Shown here piece after piece: positions 24,731 through 36,723 of a stretch of 64,000 nt of DNA. A program made the translations under genes and the position numbers. Location of the stretch: positions 186,001-250,000 of the forward strand of contig MCGO01000057.1 of assembly GCA_002104985.1 (NCBI GenBank). Reading direction: 5' to 3'. Source of the stretch: Rhizoclosmatium globosum. Lineage: Eukaryota; Chytridiomycota; Chytridiomycetes; Chytridiales; Chytriomycetaceae. The stretch's first letter is position 1; each line of letters begins with the position of its first letter. The notes under the pieces were generated by a model. It did not search any database and was not told the DNA's origin. It saw nothing but the letters and a program-made list of their open reading frames with translations.

Positions 24731-27363
24731 TCACTCTTTCTTCATGATCCAACTACCTTCCTCGACCAACAAGACTTTGAATCCCTTACCCAACTTCTGC
24801 AACATTTCTCCTCGATCCGTTACTACGACAACCTGTTCTGCCTCAGCAATTTTCTCTTGAAGTACTTTCAGCAATTCTGGGCATCCATAAAACTCCGCCT
24901 CTGGAATCAAATCTTTCAAGAGTCCAACCTTAGCTTCGCAACTACTGCTCAACACCCCCATCCTCAAAAAGTGCATTACATGTCTGAAAAGATCCCCGTC
25001 TCGATCTACTTTCACTTCTCCGCCCATGTAAACACCTGGTGCCAACACTGTAGAAAAATACACACTAGCAGCCACAAGAGTCGCCGACTTTGTCTCGAAC
25101 CGCACACCTCCAACATTCAATCTCACCCATCCGGCTTCAATCACTTCACTACTCAACCCAAGACCATCAAAACTCTGCCTCAACATCCCCATCCCCGGCT
25201 GATGATTCGCCAACAACGGCGAAGTTGGGCCTCCCGACATGGGAACACCACCACCCCCACCACCACCCGTCCCCGTCGAGTCAACCACATAAACAACAAC
25301 ACGATGCATCCCACACGCCCGCGCCTCACTCACCGCCATCGCAAGGTCCTGTCCCGAAGACAACCCCAGCTTCACACCACTCGGGTTCTTGTACACAACC
25401 CGCACACCCGTACGCCCCGTTTTGTACTCCACAGCGCGGAGGAACAGTTTCAGGTCTGTTGCGGGGGCATTGAATCTGTGGATCGTGCCGTTGAGGTCGT
25501 GCAGCTTGAAGACGAATGAGTCGCCGAAGCCGCTGCGGGACGTGGGCATGAGGTTTTCGGTGGAGAGGAGGGAGGGGGTCATGGATTGTTGGCGGTTTCC
25601 GGCGAGGGCGATGCCTGCTTCGATGATTTGTTGCTTTTGGCGCTGTTTTCGGTAGAAGGCGCCGGCGGAGGTGATGCTTTGGGCGTCGTCGTTGTCTAGA
25701 GGTTCGATGTTGTTGTCGTCGTCGAAGGGGGTTGGATTGATTGCGGTGTTTGGCGTTTGGCGGGTGGGTGTGTTGTGGTTGGAGAGAGGGTTGTTGTTGC
25801 CGTCGCCTTTGTAAGAGGAGTTGCCATCATCAAGGGAGGTGGTGGATGTGTTCCAGAATCGGTTCCATAGAGGTCCTTCTGCATACGGGGCATCGGTGTG
25901 AGATTCAGGGAATTGTTCTCGATCAATTTTCAACTACACAATGGTTAGCTTGAATAATTGGTCTCTGAATTCAAATGTTCGCACCATATAGTCCAGAATC
26001 GACATTGTGAGGGACAGCAAATCGACAAGTCCGACGGGTTTACCATCTTGCATGACGGGAAGATGTAGATAGTGTCCATCTGTCATTGAATATCCAGTAA
26101 GTAAACGGCAGACATTGATGGAGGTGATGTCAGATGATATAGCACAAAATTTTGAGGTACGTTGTGACACATGGAGGGATGCATATGAGGGGAGATTGGT
26201 TACCATTAAGCATTCGCAGAGCCTCCAGTACAGAGGTGGCAGGAGAAACAAAGTCGGGATGGGGGGTCTAAGTAGATTTGTTGGGGGGTGAGTCAGCCAC
26301 AATCAAGAATGACGGATTTGAAAGCGCCAATGGGCAGAGGAGAAGAGAAAGACTTAAGGGAATAGGATAACATACCATAGCTTGCTCAACAGTCATTTGT
26401 TCTGGGTCCATTCCAGATGCCAAGACTCGGAGCATTACATCCTTATTTGTGAGGATACCGACCAGAACGTCTGGATTTGATTCATTGACGACAAGCACAC
26501 CGGTATGTCTTGCATCCCGCATGACAATACATGCATCCCTATTTGAGGCAGAAAGAAAGACAGGTTCAGTGTTGATTGATAAGAGAGGGGGATGAGGTTG
26601 AATGGGCTTACCGAATAGAGGCACTTGCACCCACAAGTGGCAGCATTGAGTTAGCAACTGCCTGGCCCACTGAGACGGCATCCATTCGAGACAGGTCCTT
26701 CTGATCAAGGCCCTTGATGCGCGAGAAGACACACTGGGTAATGTCCAGCAAACCAGCAAGATCGTCTTCGCAGCCCTCTTCGTCGCTGAGCACGGGCAAG
26801 TGGCGGCATCTGTTTAAAGTGCATTCATTGGTTAGCAAGTGATTTGGTTGTTTGTGTTTGAGTTGCAGTCCGAGGGAGGCAACTGTGCATCACAGTCACA
26901 CACACAGTCACACACACACACACACACACACACACCTCCGGGCAACCATCTGACGCAGGGCAAGAGACACGGCTGCACTTGAACGCACAGACAGCGGTGA
27001 TTGGGTCATGACATTCGCACACTTTGTTCGCTGACCATCGAGGCCTCCAGCTACAACCCGCCGTGAGACATCGCCTCCGGTAAGGATTCCTATTATGGTT
27101 TTATGGTTTAAAAGACAGGGCTCAGTATGCGTAGAACTGGGATTATGCGATGCATCCATCTCCTAGGGACTTGGGACTTGGACCTCACCTGATAGTGATC
27201 CTGATCCATCCACCAGTAGAACCGCATCCACCCGCTTTGCTGCCATCACAAGGCACACCTGAGACACGGCTGCTGATTCGAGAACAATCACTGGCGCAGA
27301 AAGCAGCGATCCAAGCGATTGCACAGTCCGCTTTCCGTCCTTTGATGTTGCCGTAAGGGTCAT
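24731..27363 (-). CDS. CBS-domain, PB1 and T1/BTB (KCTD-like) fusion protein
   Basis: Seven exons (27363-27189, 27089-26936, 26809-26612, 26538-26376, 26267-26204, 26079-25985, 25933-24731) give 683 aa. Residues ~10-285 hold four CBS motifs (e.g. ILTGGDVSRRVV, HLPVLSDEE, GILTNKDVMLRVLA, HLPVMQDGKPVGLVD), usually binding adenine nucleotides. About 420-500 is a PB1 domain (FKLHDLNGTIHRF), the arrangement of fungal Mug70-like proteins. Residues ~550-650 add a potassium-channel-tetramerisation type BTB fold (WVRLNVGGVRFETKSATL, VDRDGDLFRHVMHFLR, EAEFYGCPELL), which Mug70 relatives do not normally carry. No channel pore is present, so it is KCTD-like. Gly- and Asn-rich linkers lie between modules. 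The donor of intron 2 is embedded in a (GT)n microsatellite. The protein converges tail to tail with the ABC transporter, 95 bp apart. Confidence 0.88.
26908..26935 (+). repeat. (CA)n microsatellite at a splice donor
   Basis: A run of CA repeats on the + strand is (GT)n in the transcript, and it starts exactly at the 5' splice site of intron 2 of the CBS-PB1-T1 gene. Length changes would offer alternative GT donors. Confidence 0.85.
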
Positions 27364-27797
27364 TTCAGAAGAAAATTAAATGGAAGAGGGAAAGGAGAAA
27401 GAAGAACAAGCAACAGTGAATTCAATCAGAATCAGAATCTTATTTTATTGAAAACATTATCGTCTAAGCTGTTCGTTGTCTGTTTGCTGTGAATAAAAAA
27501 CTTGATGCAGTCATGTCACGCATTCCTCACCAAGGCTTCTAGTGCACGTAATGATATTAATTTACGTGACAGTAGCAACAACAGTGGAGAAGTTTGTTGG
27601 AGTTGGGGAAAGAGACGCGCTTCCTGTTCCAAAAAATCCACACAAAAGTACACCCACCAACACCACCACCGCCAAGTGAGTCTGCCCATCCAGCAGCGAC
27701 GCCAACTGGACACCGCTCCTTCAGCTGAAACAAGCTCTCTTCAATCCACTCCGTCCAATGCAGAGCTAACTAACCCTCCAATTCGCCTAGTTCCCAA
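27364..27797. promoter_or_regulatory. Divergent promoter region between the CBS-PB1-T1 gene and RPN1
   Basis: 434 bp lie between outward-facing start codons. ORFs here are short and not protein-like. It should hold both promoters; I recognised no proteasome-type control element. Confidence 0.5.
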
Positions 27798-30700
27798 ATG
27801 ACCAAAGAAATCGCGAAACCTGCAGCAACCGAGCCCAAGGATGTCAAGATGGGCGAGTCTTCAACAGCAGCAGCAGCAAAGAAAGACGTCAAAGATCCAA
27901 AGAAGAAAGACGATGACGATGAACTCGTAAGCTGTCTCTGTTTAACACCCACTGCTTAGCCTGCCATCTAACCTAACCTGAACCAAACAACCAAACAACC
28001 ACTTTAGTCCGAAGAAGACCAGAAATTAAAAGATGAGCTCGAGATGCTCGTTGTCCGTCTTCAGGTGCGACACGCCGCGACTTCCTGTTTTTGTTTTGGT
28101 TGGTTGGTTGTGGTGTTGCGCGTCTCAAAACACCAAACACCAAACCCAACCCACACACAAATCCCTCCGCTGAATCGCTCTATCGCATCGCATGCATCCT
28201 TCCATCCATCCATCTTCCTCATCACTCTAAATCTTGTAAAACAGGAATCAAACACGTCACTCCACAAACCTGCCCTTGAATCCCTGCGCACCCTTATCCG
28301 AACTTCAACTTCATCAATGACTTCAGTCCCAAAACCACTCAAGTTCCTCCGTCCTCACTACTACGAGCTGCAAGCTGTCTACGAGAAATGGCCTAAAAGC
28401 GAAAACAAGGTGGGTCTTTCACAGTCCTGTGTCCAAGGATGCTAACTACCACTTGAAGCTCTTCCTTGCTGACATTATCTCCGTATTGGCCATGTCATAT
28501 GACGATGGAAAGCGTGACTGTCTCAAATACCGATTCTTGGGAGCGTCAGAGCCTGTGGGATCCTGGGGACATGAATACGTCAGGTAATGAGCCTCCACCT
28601 ATGTTGTGCTTAAGAAGCCACTTGTCCACACATCCTCTCTCCTCTCTCTCTTCCACCGCATTTAACTCCCATCTTCTTAGACACCTTGCGTCCGAATTGA
28701 TTGTCGAATACAATGCTCGTGCCGAGACTGGAGACGCGTCCGAAGCCACACCAAAAGACGTTACACCACAAACACCTACCTCAGATTTAATCAAACTTGC
28801 ACTGGAGATTGTTCCTTTCTGTTTGAAGCACAATGCGGAGGCGGATGCGTGTGACTTGTTGCTTGAGTTGGAGAGCTTGCACAAGTTGCCAGAGTTTGTG
28901 GACAAGGATACTTTTGGACGTGTTTGCTTGTACATTGTCAGGTTCGTTTTTTGTTTTGTTTTTGTGTTGTCGTTTGGATTGTGGGGTTAATGTGTATGCA
29001 ATTCAAAAGCATGGTTCCTTATGTTGCTCCTCCTGATGACTTGGCTATCTTGAAGACTGCGCGATCCATCTACAGAGCTCAAGGAGAGTGGACCCGATCT
29101 ATCTTGATTTCGTTGAGAATCAACGATTTGGAGCTTGTGAAGGAAGACTACGAGTCTTGTGAGGACCCGTAAGTTTGTCTACACTTTGTCATCAAATACA
29201 GCATCTTACATTTCGATCAGACTCACCAAGAAGCAACTCGCGTTCATTTGTGCACGTCAGCAAGTCTTTTTCGAGACTGGGGATGAAACCATCACTGAGA
29301 TTTTGAACAACACAAAGTTGTCTGAGAACTTTATGGCTCTGGCGAGAGACTTGGATGTTGTAGAAGCCAAGACTCCTGAAGACATTTACAAGACTCATTT
29401 GGAGAACTCAAGTATGGAACCCTTCTCCTCTGCTTGTTCTTAGTTGTAGACTAATCAGTTGGAACAGGACACGGAAGCTCTGCTGCTAACGTTGACTCTG
29501 CTCGTCAGAACTTGGCCTCCACCTTTGTGAATGCGTTCGTAAACATTGGTTTCGGAAGCGATAAGTTGATGATGAACTCTGAGGATGCAAGCAACTCTTG
29601 GATTTACAAGAACAAGGACCTTGGTAAATTCACTCACTTGTAAACGAAAGGATGCTTACTTTACTATTAGGTATGATGAGTGCTGCCGCATCTCTTGGAG
29701 CCATTCTTTTGTGGGATGTCGAAGTTGGTTTGACTGAAATTGACAAGTTCTTGTACTCTACCGACGATAACATCAAGGCTGGTGCTCTTTTGGCCATTGG
29801 ACTTGTCAGCTCAGGAGTTCGACACGAGTCTGACCCTGCTCTTGGTTTGCTCACTGAGCATGTCAACAGCACTACTTCTGTTCACCGTGTTGCTGCTATT
29901 GTTGGGTAAGTGTTTAATTTCTCGAAAGTGAAGGGATGTTAAATGCTTTGGCTATTTAGTCTTGGTATCGCATATGCTGGAAGTGCTCGTGAAGAAGTTC
30001 AGGAGCTTTTGCTTCCTTTGATTTCTGACACTGGTTTGACCATGGAGCTTTCTTCTTTGGCTGCATTGGCTTTGGGAATGGTGTATGTTGGTACCTGTAA
30101 TGGAGATATTGCGTCCACCATCCTTCAAACTCTGATGGAGCGTGACGATGAGACTCTCAAGAGTTCTTGGGGCCGTTTCATGGGTGTTGGTTTGGGTCTC
30201 TTGTTCCTTGGAAAGCAAGATGCTTCAGAAGCCACATTGGAGACTCTCAAGGTTATTGAGAACCCTCTTGCCAAGCTTGTTGGAGTGATTGTTGATGTGC
30301 TTTCATACATTGGAACTGGAAACGTGCTCAAGATTCAAAGCATGTTGCACTTGTGTAATGACCACTTGGACAAGGAGAAGGAGGATGACAGTTTCCAGGC
30401 CTTTGCTGTGCTTGGTATTGCTTTGATTGCTATGGGAGAGGAGGTTGGTGCTGAAATGGCTTTGCGTACTTTCAACCACTTGGTGAGTGCCTCTTAGATT
30501 TTATTGGATATGTTATGGGAGTGCTGATTTATGTTTGGTGGTAGATGCACTATGGCGAGCCCGTTATTCGTCGTTCTGTTCCACTCGCCCTTGGTGTACT
30601 CTGTGCCTCCAACCCTCTCGTCAATGTTCTTGATATCTTGTCCAAGTACTCCCACGACCACGACACTGATGTTGCTCTCAATGCCGTGTTTGCTATGGGT

Positions 30701-31267
30701 CTTGTTGGTGCGGGTACCAACAATGCCCGTTTGGCCCAAATGCTCAGACAATTGGCTGTCTACTACTACAAGAACCCCAACGTGCTGTTTGTTGTCCGAG
30801 TGTCACAAGGACTCGTCCATATGGGTAAAGGAACTGTGACTTTGAACCCATTCCACAGCAACAAGACACTGCTCAGCCCTGTTGCCGTTTCTGGTCTCAT
30901 CACTGTCCTCACTGCATTCACTGACGCCAAAACATTCATCGTTGACAAGGCCCAGGCACACTACCTGCTGTACTTTTTGGTTCCATCTGCATACCCACGC
31001 TTCTTGATGACTTTGGACGAGAACCTGAAGAACCTTGCCGTGACTGTCCGCGTTGGACAAGCTGTGGATACCGTTGGACAAGCTGGACGTCCAAAGACCA
31101 TTACAGGGTTCCAAACGCACAGCACACCTGTCTTGTTGGCCTACAGCGAGCGAGCTGAGCTTGCGACAGAAGAATACATTTCTGTTGGAACTACGTTGGA
31201 GGGCTTTGTGATTCTGAAGAAGAACCCTGAGTGGATGGAGGAGGACTCAAAGGATGCTGCCAAGTGA
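27798..31267 (+). CDS. RPN1: 26S proteasome regulatory subunit Rpn1 (PSMD2)
   Basis: Eleven exons (27798-27926, 28008-28064, 28245-28409, 28459-28583, 28681-28941, 29010-29168, 29221-29411, 29468-29623, 29671-29905, 29960-30482, 30545-31267) give 907 aa, the normal size. Rpn1 is the scaffold of the 19S base that docks ubiquitin receptors and Ubp6. After a Lys/Asp-rich N terminus come [10 protein letters not shown] and [19 protein letters not shown]. The proteasome/cyclosome repeat toroid follows ([69 protein letters not shown]). The C terminus has [20 protein letters not shown] and the end motif [12 protein letters not shown]. Every exon junction falls inside conserved sequence, so the model is firm. 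Confidence 0.97.
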
Positions 31268-31395
31268 GAGAGATAAATGGTGGCTTTTTTAGTTGAGATG
31301 AATATTGGTGGGGTTGTTTGCAAGGGTTGTCCCTTTTTCTTGTTTGTATTGAATTGAATGGAAAAGAGAGGTTTATTTGATTTTTTTAACTTGTG

Positions 31396-32192
31396 TCATT
31401 CATCCCTTTCATCACTTTGACGTTCATTTTCGGTGCAGACGTCAACTTTGAAATAATGTATGCTCCAAACAAACTAGGAACAGTAGCTCCAGCAAAGGTA
31501 CTCACTTTGAATTGTTTGACCCAACATTCGGCCCTCTTCAGTTGGCAGCAAAGGCCGATTCCAGCTCGATAAAAATGATATTCCCAGGGTTTTATTACTG
31601 AGGACTTGCAACTCCTTGGGAATTTGTGAGTTAGTGACAAAAATTGTTCCAGTCACAACAGCCTTTGCTACAACGAATTGCCCAAAATGAGTAGTGACAC
31701 CGTACTTAGCCAATATTTTCGAGCGGTACAGTTGTCGATCTGGCGAATAGCGTTCTATGAGTGCGAGTTAAAACCCCAAATTGAATACCAGAAACCGTCC
31801 TTACGACACAAAGCGACTTTTGCTGCCAGGACTGCGACTTCTTTCATGAGAAGGGCTTATTGTTTGGTAGCTTCTTTCTTGATAAGAGATGCTTTTTTGA
31901 TATTTGATAACAAAGCGGCATCTTTGTCTCTGAGACTTTCAAGTTTGGTTGTTGCACTGTTGAGCAGTACTTCAAACGGACGAGTCTCCTCCTTGTTCGT
32001 CATAGCATTTGAAAGTGATTGCTTTGCTTCATGATGTTCTCTCTCGAGCAGTTCAGTCTTGCGAACGATTTCTTCAAGTTTGAGACATGATTTCGCCTTA
32101 CAAAACTTGGCAGAAACGAAATAAAGCCTTTGCTGTTTCTCTGTCTCAAACGTTTCGAAAGAACGCAAGATGAATTGGAATAGAACATACAT
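31396..32192 (-). pseudogene. Probable disrupted coiled-coil gene with an in-frame stop
   Basis: Reading on the minus strand, a charged coiled-coil-like segment (EEIVRKTELLEREHHEAKQS, KLESLRDKDAALLSNIKKAS) runs to a TAA at 31859-31857. It then continues in the same frame with similar coding character (ALLMKEVAVLAAKVALC). After a good 49-bp intron (31804-31756 removed) it goes on to YRSKILAKYGVTTHFGQF and SSWNRPLLPTEEGRMLG, exon 31754-31506, and a likely last exon 31445-31396. The 5' end stops at the edge of the 1.04-kb repeat at 32227. I do not recognise the protein. The simplest reading is a gene inactivated by a nonsense change and loss of its 5' end; a functional short gene starting at the ATG at 31847 is the alternative. 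Confidence 0.4.
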
Positions 32193-32226
32193 TTATTGAG
32201 AAATTGAAACGAATTCGCAGGGAAAG

Positions 32227-33270
32227 AGAGTTTGGCATTGGTTTCCGAGATGTGGGTCTCGTACTCACAGCAGACGCCACGTGAAGGCTCCAAACGCGGT
32301 CTACCAAAATAAAGGAGCCAACATTAGAGCTCATATTTAGTCAAAGGGATCTCATGTCAAAGGAAGCTCATGTCAAGGGGAGCTCGTGTCAAATAAAACT
32401 CGTCCCAAGTAACAGGTTTGGCACACTACACGCATCTTCTCCAGTTACTGCCAGCCGCAAGAAGGGATATTCTCGCTCTGCCGACCTGACAGCGGAAGAG
32501 TGTTAAGGGCATATTTAATCACGACCATGCCTTCTTTCATCAACAGTTACCTCCACTCGCCAAAAAGGCGAGTGAAAGAAGCTGTGATAGGAGGGGCAGG
32601 GCGAGTGTATCACGAGAACCAAATCGTGAGGGAAAAGACTACTGCGTGGCCTACAATATCTAATCCCAACCCGTTTCCATCGTGCCGCCCAAAGTCGTGG
32701 TGTGCCGGTGGTTTGCATCAAGGAGAGATTCCACGCTGTACAGAGGAAACAGAAGACATGTACTTGACAACAAAGAAAGTGTCTGACATATTCCGATCAT
32801 CGATGGTGCGCTTCACACCCTCCTCCACCCTCAATGTCAGCGTCAGTTCCTATCCGTCAGTGAGGAACTTGGCTGTTGTCTCTGGCGATCCCGTTGGGTG
32901 AAGACCACCCATGTGCGAGAGACCCTGGCTGTGGAGACGAGTTTGGTGGTTGGATCTCGTGTGGGACTGGTAGCTCACTGGTGATGGACCATGTTGTGGG
33001 ACTTTGAGGTAGTAGTTTGGGAGCATGTTTTTGGAAGAGAGGCCATATTTATAGGCTGTTGTTTGGGTGTGCAAAAAATCTATCCCTCGGAATTGTGTGT
33101 CGGACACAAGGAACAGCGTGTCCGAACGCAAATAAAATGGCAAAAAGCAAATAGCAAAACCTTAAATGGCGAAGAAGCAAATAACTCGGTGTTTGTTTTG
33201 TTGTATCTCTTGGTATATTTAGGTTTGAATCCTTCGTGCCGGCGAAAAATAGGAGTACAAGGAAAGGCAA
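32227..33270 (-). repeat. Dispersed repeat copy A (~1.04 kb), inverted relative to copy B
   Basis: Reading this segment on the minus strand reproduces copy B (39087-40142) nearly base for base, with scattered substitutions and small indels. Similarity starts at TTGCCTTTCCTTGTA and fades after CCAATGCCAAACTCT. It contains a TATAAATA box (33046-33053 on the minus strand), short GACATGAGCTC-type tandem repeats and ORFs under 100 codons. No transposase, reverse transcriptase or clear target-site duplication was found. It may be a solo LTR or a non-autonomous element. Confidence 0.8.
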
Positions 33271-34017
33271 ATAAAAATAGGTAATGCAGAATCTGTCCTT
33301 GTTACAAAGGAGGTTCCAATGTCAAATGTTTTGGTTTGTACGAGCGATATGGATACAACAGATGTACTGGGCGGCGTTGAATCGCGAAGCAATGATTTAG
33401 TGATGGTTTTGATTGTTGGTGTTGATGAAGATACTCCAGTAATTATTGCATAAACGCTTGTTGATATGTTATCAGATTCTATGCTGCTGGAAGTCAGTGT
33501 TGTTGAATCGATGGACGATTCAAATGAGGAAGTCATAGCTGAATTGGTTGATGGTATAGAAGATGATGTTTTTATACTTGTTGTCGTGGTTGGAGTTGTC
33601 GTAGAAATTTCTGTACTTGTTGATGAAATAGTTTCTGAAGTAGTGAAAGTAATTGTTTCGGTGCTAGTTAAAGTTGTTGAAGAAGTTTCTGTACTTTTTG
33701 ACGAAGTGGTTTCAGAAGTAGTTAAAGTCGTTGTAGATGAAGTTGATGATGTGCTCTCCGAACTAGTTGAGGTTGTTGATGTTGCCGTGAATTTGCGCCA
33801 TACTGCACATTCGCGGCATCCAAAGTTAGGAACCAATCATGCCCAGGTGTGCTATCGTAATTAGGCCATTTCACAGAGAATGGAAGGATGTTGATTGGAT
33901 TAGCGTTTGGACAAGAAAGGGAATCCCACTTCCGTCCTGGAAGAAGCAAAGAGGAGCGTTGATTTGCGAGGTACGAACAAAGTCAAATCCGTTTCCTGTG
34001 ATTGTTACTGAGATCAT
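33219..34017 (-). CDS. Ser/Thr-rich, probably extracellular protein fragment; C terminus runs into repeat A
   Basis: Model: exons 34017-33975, 33936-33804 and 33762-33219, about 239 aa in frame throughout, with 38- and 41-bp introns. The first ~60 residues include VTITGNGFDF (reminiscent of IPT-type folds) and LPFSVKWPNYDSTPGHDWFL, as in secreted fungal cell-wall proteins. About 130 residues of Ser/Thr repeats follow (TSSTTLTSTETIT type), mucin- or stalk-like. The last ~17 codons are inside repeat copy A, so the native C terminus has been replaced. No signal peptide is present, so the 5' end is probably missing as well. I regard it as a truncated gene; the family is not identified. Confidence 0.4.
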
Positions 34018-34260
34018 TACTTTTTTGGCGTTGATATTTGATCTTTGTTTTCATATTCTCCATCTGAAGATTCGAGAAAATCATGTCTAAATATTATCCT
34101 TCTGAAAAGAAGAATGAACAGTTTTTTTACTCATACATGTGATTTCTGCATCCCATTTAAATCAAATAATGGGGTAATTTACTCGAAGATCCAAGAAAAG
34201 AAAAAGTAGGCCAATATGGGCTCCAATATACAAACAAATAGATAAACCAAAATCAGAGGA

Positions 34261-36662
34261 CTACACAGCTTGCTGCTGCTGTTGCTGCTGCTGCTTCTTC
34301 CTAATCATATACTCCTTCATCCGAACATGCCCCTCCGGCGTCACCGCAAACATCCGTTTCTGATCACTACTCCACAAAACATACCCAAGCTCCCTCGCGA
34401 ACCCAACCGCCTCCAAATACTCCAAACTCCTCGGAAAGTCTTGATACAACACAGCAGGCGCGGCAACAGCGCGCTTCCGCTCACTCTCCCACAACTTGAT
34501 TTGGTCCACGACTGTTGGGGGCAGCTCCTTTTTCATTTCCGGGTGCGCGTGGTTCGTGAGGAATTGCTTGATTTGGTCGGATGAGATTCCGTTGTTGTAG
34601 GCTTCGCGGACTGAGTCGCGGGTGAGGATTCCAATGACCATGTTTGCGAAGCGGGCTTTGAGGGTGAGGAAGAGGGAGAGGACGGCGATTTGGAGAGGGG
34701 AGGCTGTTGAGAAAGAGGAAGGGGGTTTTAGTATGTGGAGAGAGGATATTTTTTCATGAGTTGGGAGAAGGTGCTTAACTGGTATAGGCATAGACTTTGA
34801 AACTGAGTGAATGAGGGGCAGTGTTAGTATGATGATTAAAACACTGAAGGTAAACACATACTTGGTCTCCACAATAATATATCCCGCGTCTCCGGTATCC
34901 CCACTCGCCGCAACCCCAGACGTCAAAGAAGTAGCCAACCTCGTCGGATAAAACCTAGAACTCTTCTTCCTCCGTTGATACACCAACCCAAAATGCTTCA
35001 AATCCTCCAACATCTGTTTCTGCGTATCCGTCAACACATCCACGCTATAATCCTGCCCAAACTCCAGACTTCCCAGCTGGAAAAAAAAGTTCAACACGTC
35101 CACGGGGTCCATGCCGAGTTGTTCTGACATTTCGAGGTATTGCAGGAGGAAGCCCCAGACTTGCTCGTTCACGTCTTGGAGGAGGAATTGGAATCCTTTG
35201 TTTGTGATGCGGAGGTCTTCGGGGCGGTGGGAGTGCGCGGGTTTGGCCATTAGGCCGGAGCCTTCCATGAGAGTTACGACCTTGATCTTTGTGATGAGTT
35301 GTTGTGTTTTTTTGGGGGGGAGTGGTAGTGGTGGTGATGAAGGGAAGTGATTGTGATATCGATGGGAGAGTAGAGTAGAGGAAAGAAAGAATCTTGGGGT
35401 GAGGAAATATGCATAGGAAAGTAAAACAGACGGACTTTGGAAGGAGAGAGAGAAAAGAAAGCGACACCACAAAAATATTATAACGGAATCAAACAACATA
35501 CAGCAGTTGGCCTCTTTTCTGATGGAGTCCCGACAAGAAAATGCAATACAGTTTCCCAAGATTCTTTCGCATACGTGTCCAAGTACTCCAAAGTGATATC
35601 TTTTTTGTCTTTTGAATCTGTGGGTAATCCGAAACTCGACGTATTGCCACTATTATTATTATTTTGTTTGAAAGGTTGATGAGAAGGTTAGGTAAAATGC
35701 CGGACGCGATAATATGTAGTATCAATGCAATAGGTATTTACCCTCCCACAAGTGCGTTTTTGAGATTTGTCTGAAAGACTTGATTGATGATGAGGGAGCC
35801 GTTTTCGTCCCATGCAATATTGAAATTTCTCAGTGAAAGGAGGGCTTCCGCGAGGGATCTAAATTTGATTCACGGGTTATTCACAATTTCGAAGGAGTAG
35901 AACCAGAGTAAGGCTCAAATGTTAATTCGCTCGCTACAGCTCAAACTCCATTATTTCAAGTGGTCATTGTGGGTTTTCGACTTATTGTGTGGAGTCAATT
36001 GTGAAAGTGTGGAGTAGCAGTGGGAGGGGGAAAAGAGAGGGCCAGGCAGTGAAGGCGACCAAGTGGAAGAACAGGCGAACGAATAACATTTCCGCACACG
36101 AATTGAATGATTGATGCAAGATTTCTTTGGATATTGACATTAAGAGCGCGTTCATATCTTTTGCTTTTCTTTGTAGATTTGTTGATTGATTCATGTTGCT
36201 GGTTCATTACAGACTCCATTTCGTCCCAATTGTATGCATACATGCATGCATCATCAACGACAGACAGACAGACAGACAGATTGATTGATTGATTGATTGA
36301 TTGACTGACTGAGTAGGAGCAGAGACACTCACGCCTGCTTTGTGTCAAAGATCCAATTGAGGACCACGGGCATTTCGACGGCACCAACAAAGAGCAGACG
36401 CATGATAATGTGCTTAGCGAGTGGTTGCAGAAGACTGGATTAGAGATGAGAGGGTGGTCAGGGGTAACGAGGCAGTAAGGTAAGGTAAGGTAAGGTACCG
36501 CAGGATTGCCAGACATGTTGCAGGTTGGTGGTAGAGACGCGTGAGGGTGTTGTTATCGAGTGTTTTAATGTGCTATTTGTAGAGAGTGAATTCAAAGACA
36601 TTAAGAGAGCGAGAGAGAGAGAAGGCAGTGATGCTTCAACTCACTTCCAAGATGGTACTCAT
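34261..36662 (-). CDS. TFB2: TFIIH core subunit Tfb2 (GTF2H4/p52)
   Basis: Eight exons (36662-36645, 36572-36499, 36434-36333, 35858-35742, 35649-35502, 35280-34862, 34802-34780, 34703-34261) give 447 aa. Tfb2 anchors the Ssl2/XPB ATPase in TFIIH for transcription initiation and nucleotide excision repair. Signatures: TLTRLYHQPATCLAILR across exons 2-3, LLQPLAKHIIMRLLF, LEYLDTYAKESWETVLHFLV, LMEGSGLMAKPAHSHRPEDL, FLLQDVNEQVWGFLLQYL, IIVETNFKVYAYT (spliced from three exons) and FANMVIGILTRDSV. Exon 1 codes for six residues and exon 7 for under eight, so the gene is easily missed by ORF scanning. The C terminus ends in eight Gln after MIRKK, an odd polyQ tail. Intron 2 begins in a TAAGG tandem repeat. 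Confidence 0.94.
36258..36305 (+). repeat. GACA/GATT microsatellite in a TFB2 intron
   Basis: Tandem GACA units pass directly into GATT units within the large intron 3 of TFB2. A second tandem (TAAGG, 36473-36497) sits at the donor of TFB2 intron 2. Confidence 0.85.
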
Positions 36663-36723
36663 TTTTGTTTTCTAAAAAACAATAAAATAAAAACAAATAA
36701 AAACAAGTACTAGTAAACAAACA
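36663..36723. promoter_or_regulatory. Divergent promoter between TFB2 and the cPLA2-like gene
   Basis: 61 bp of A-rich DNA separate the two outward start codons. No defined element is claimed. Confidence 0.45.
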
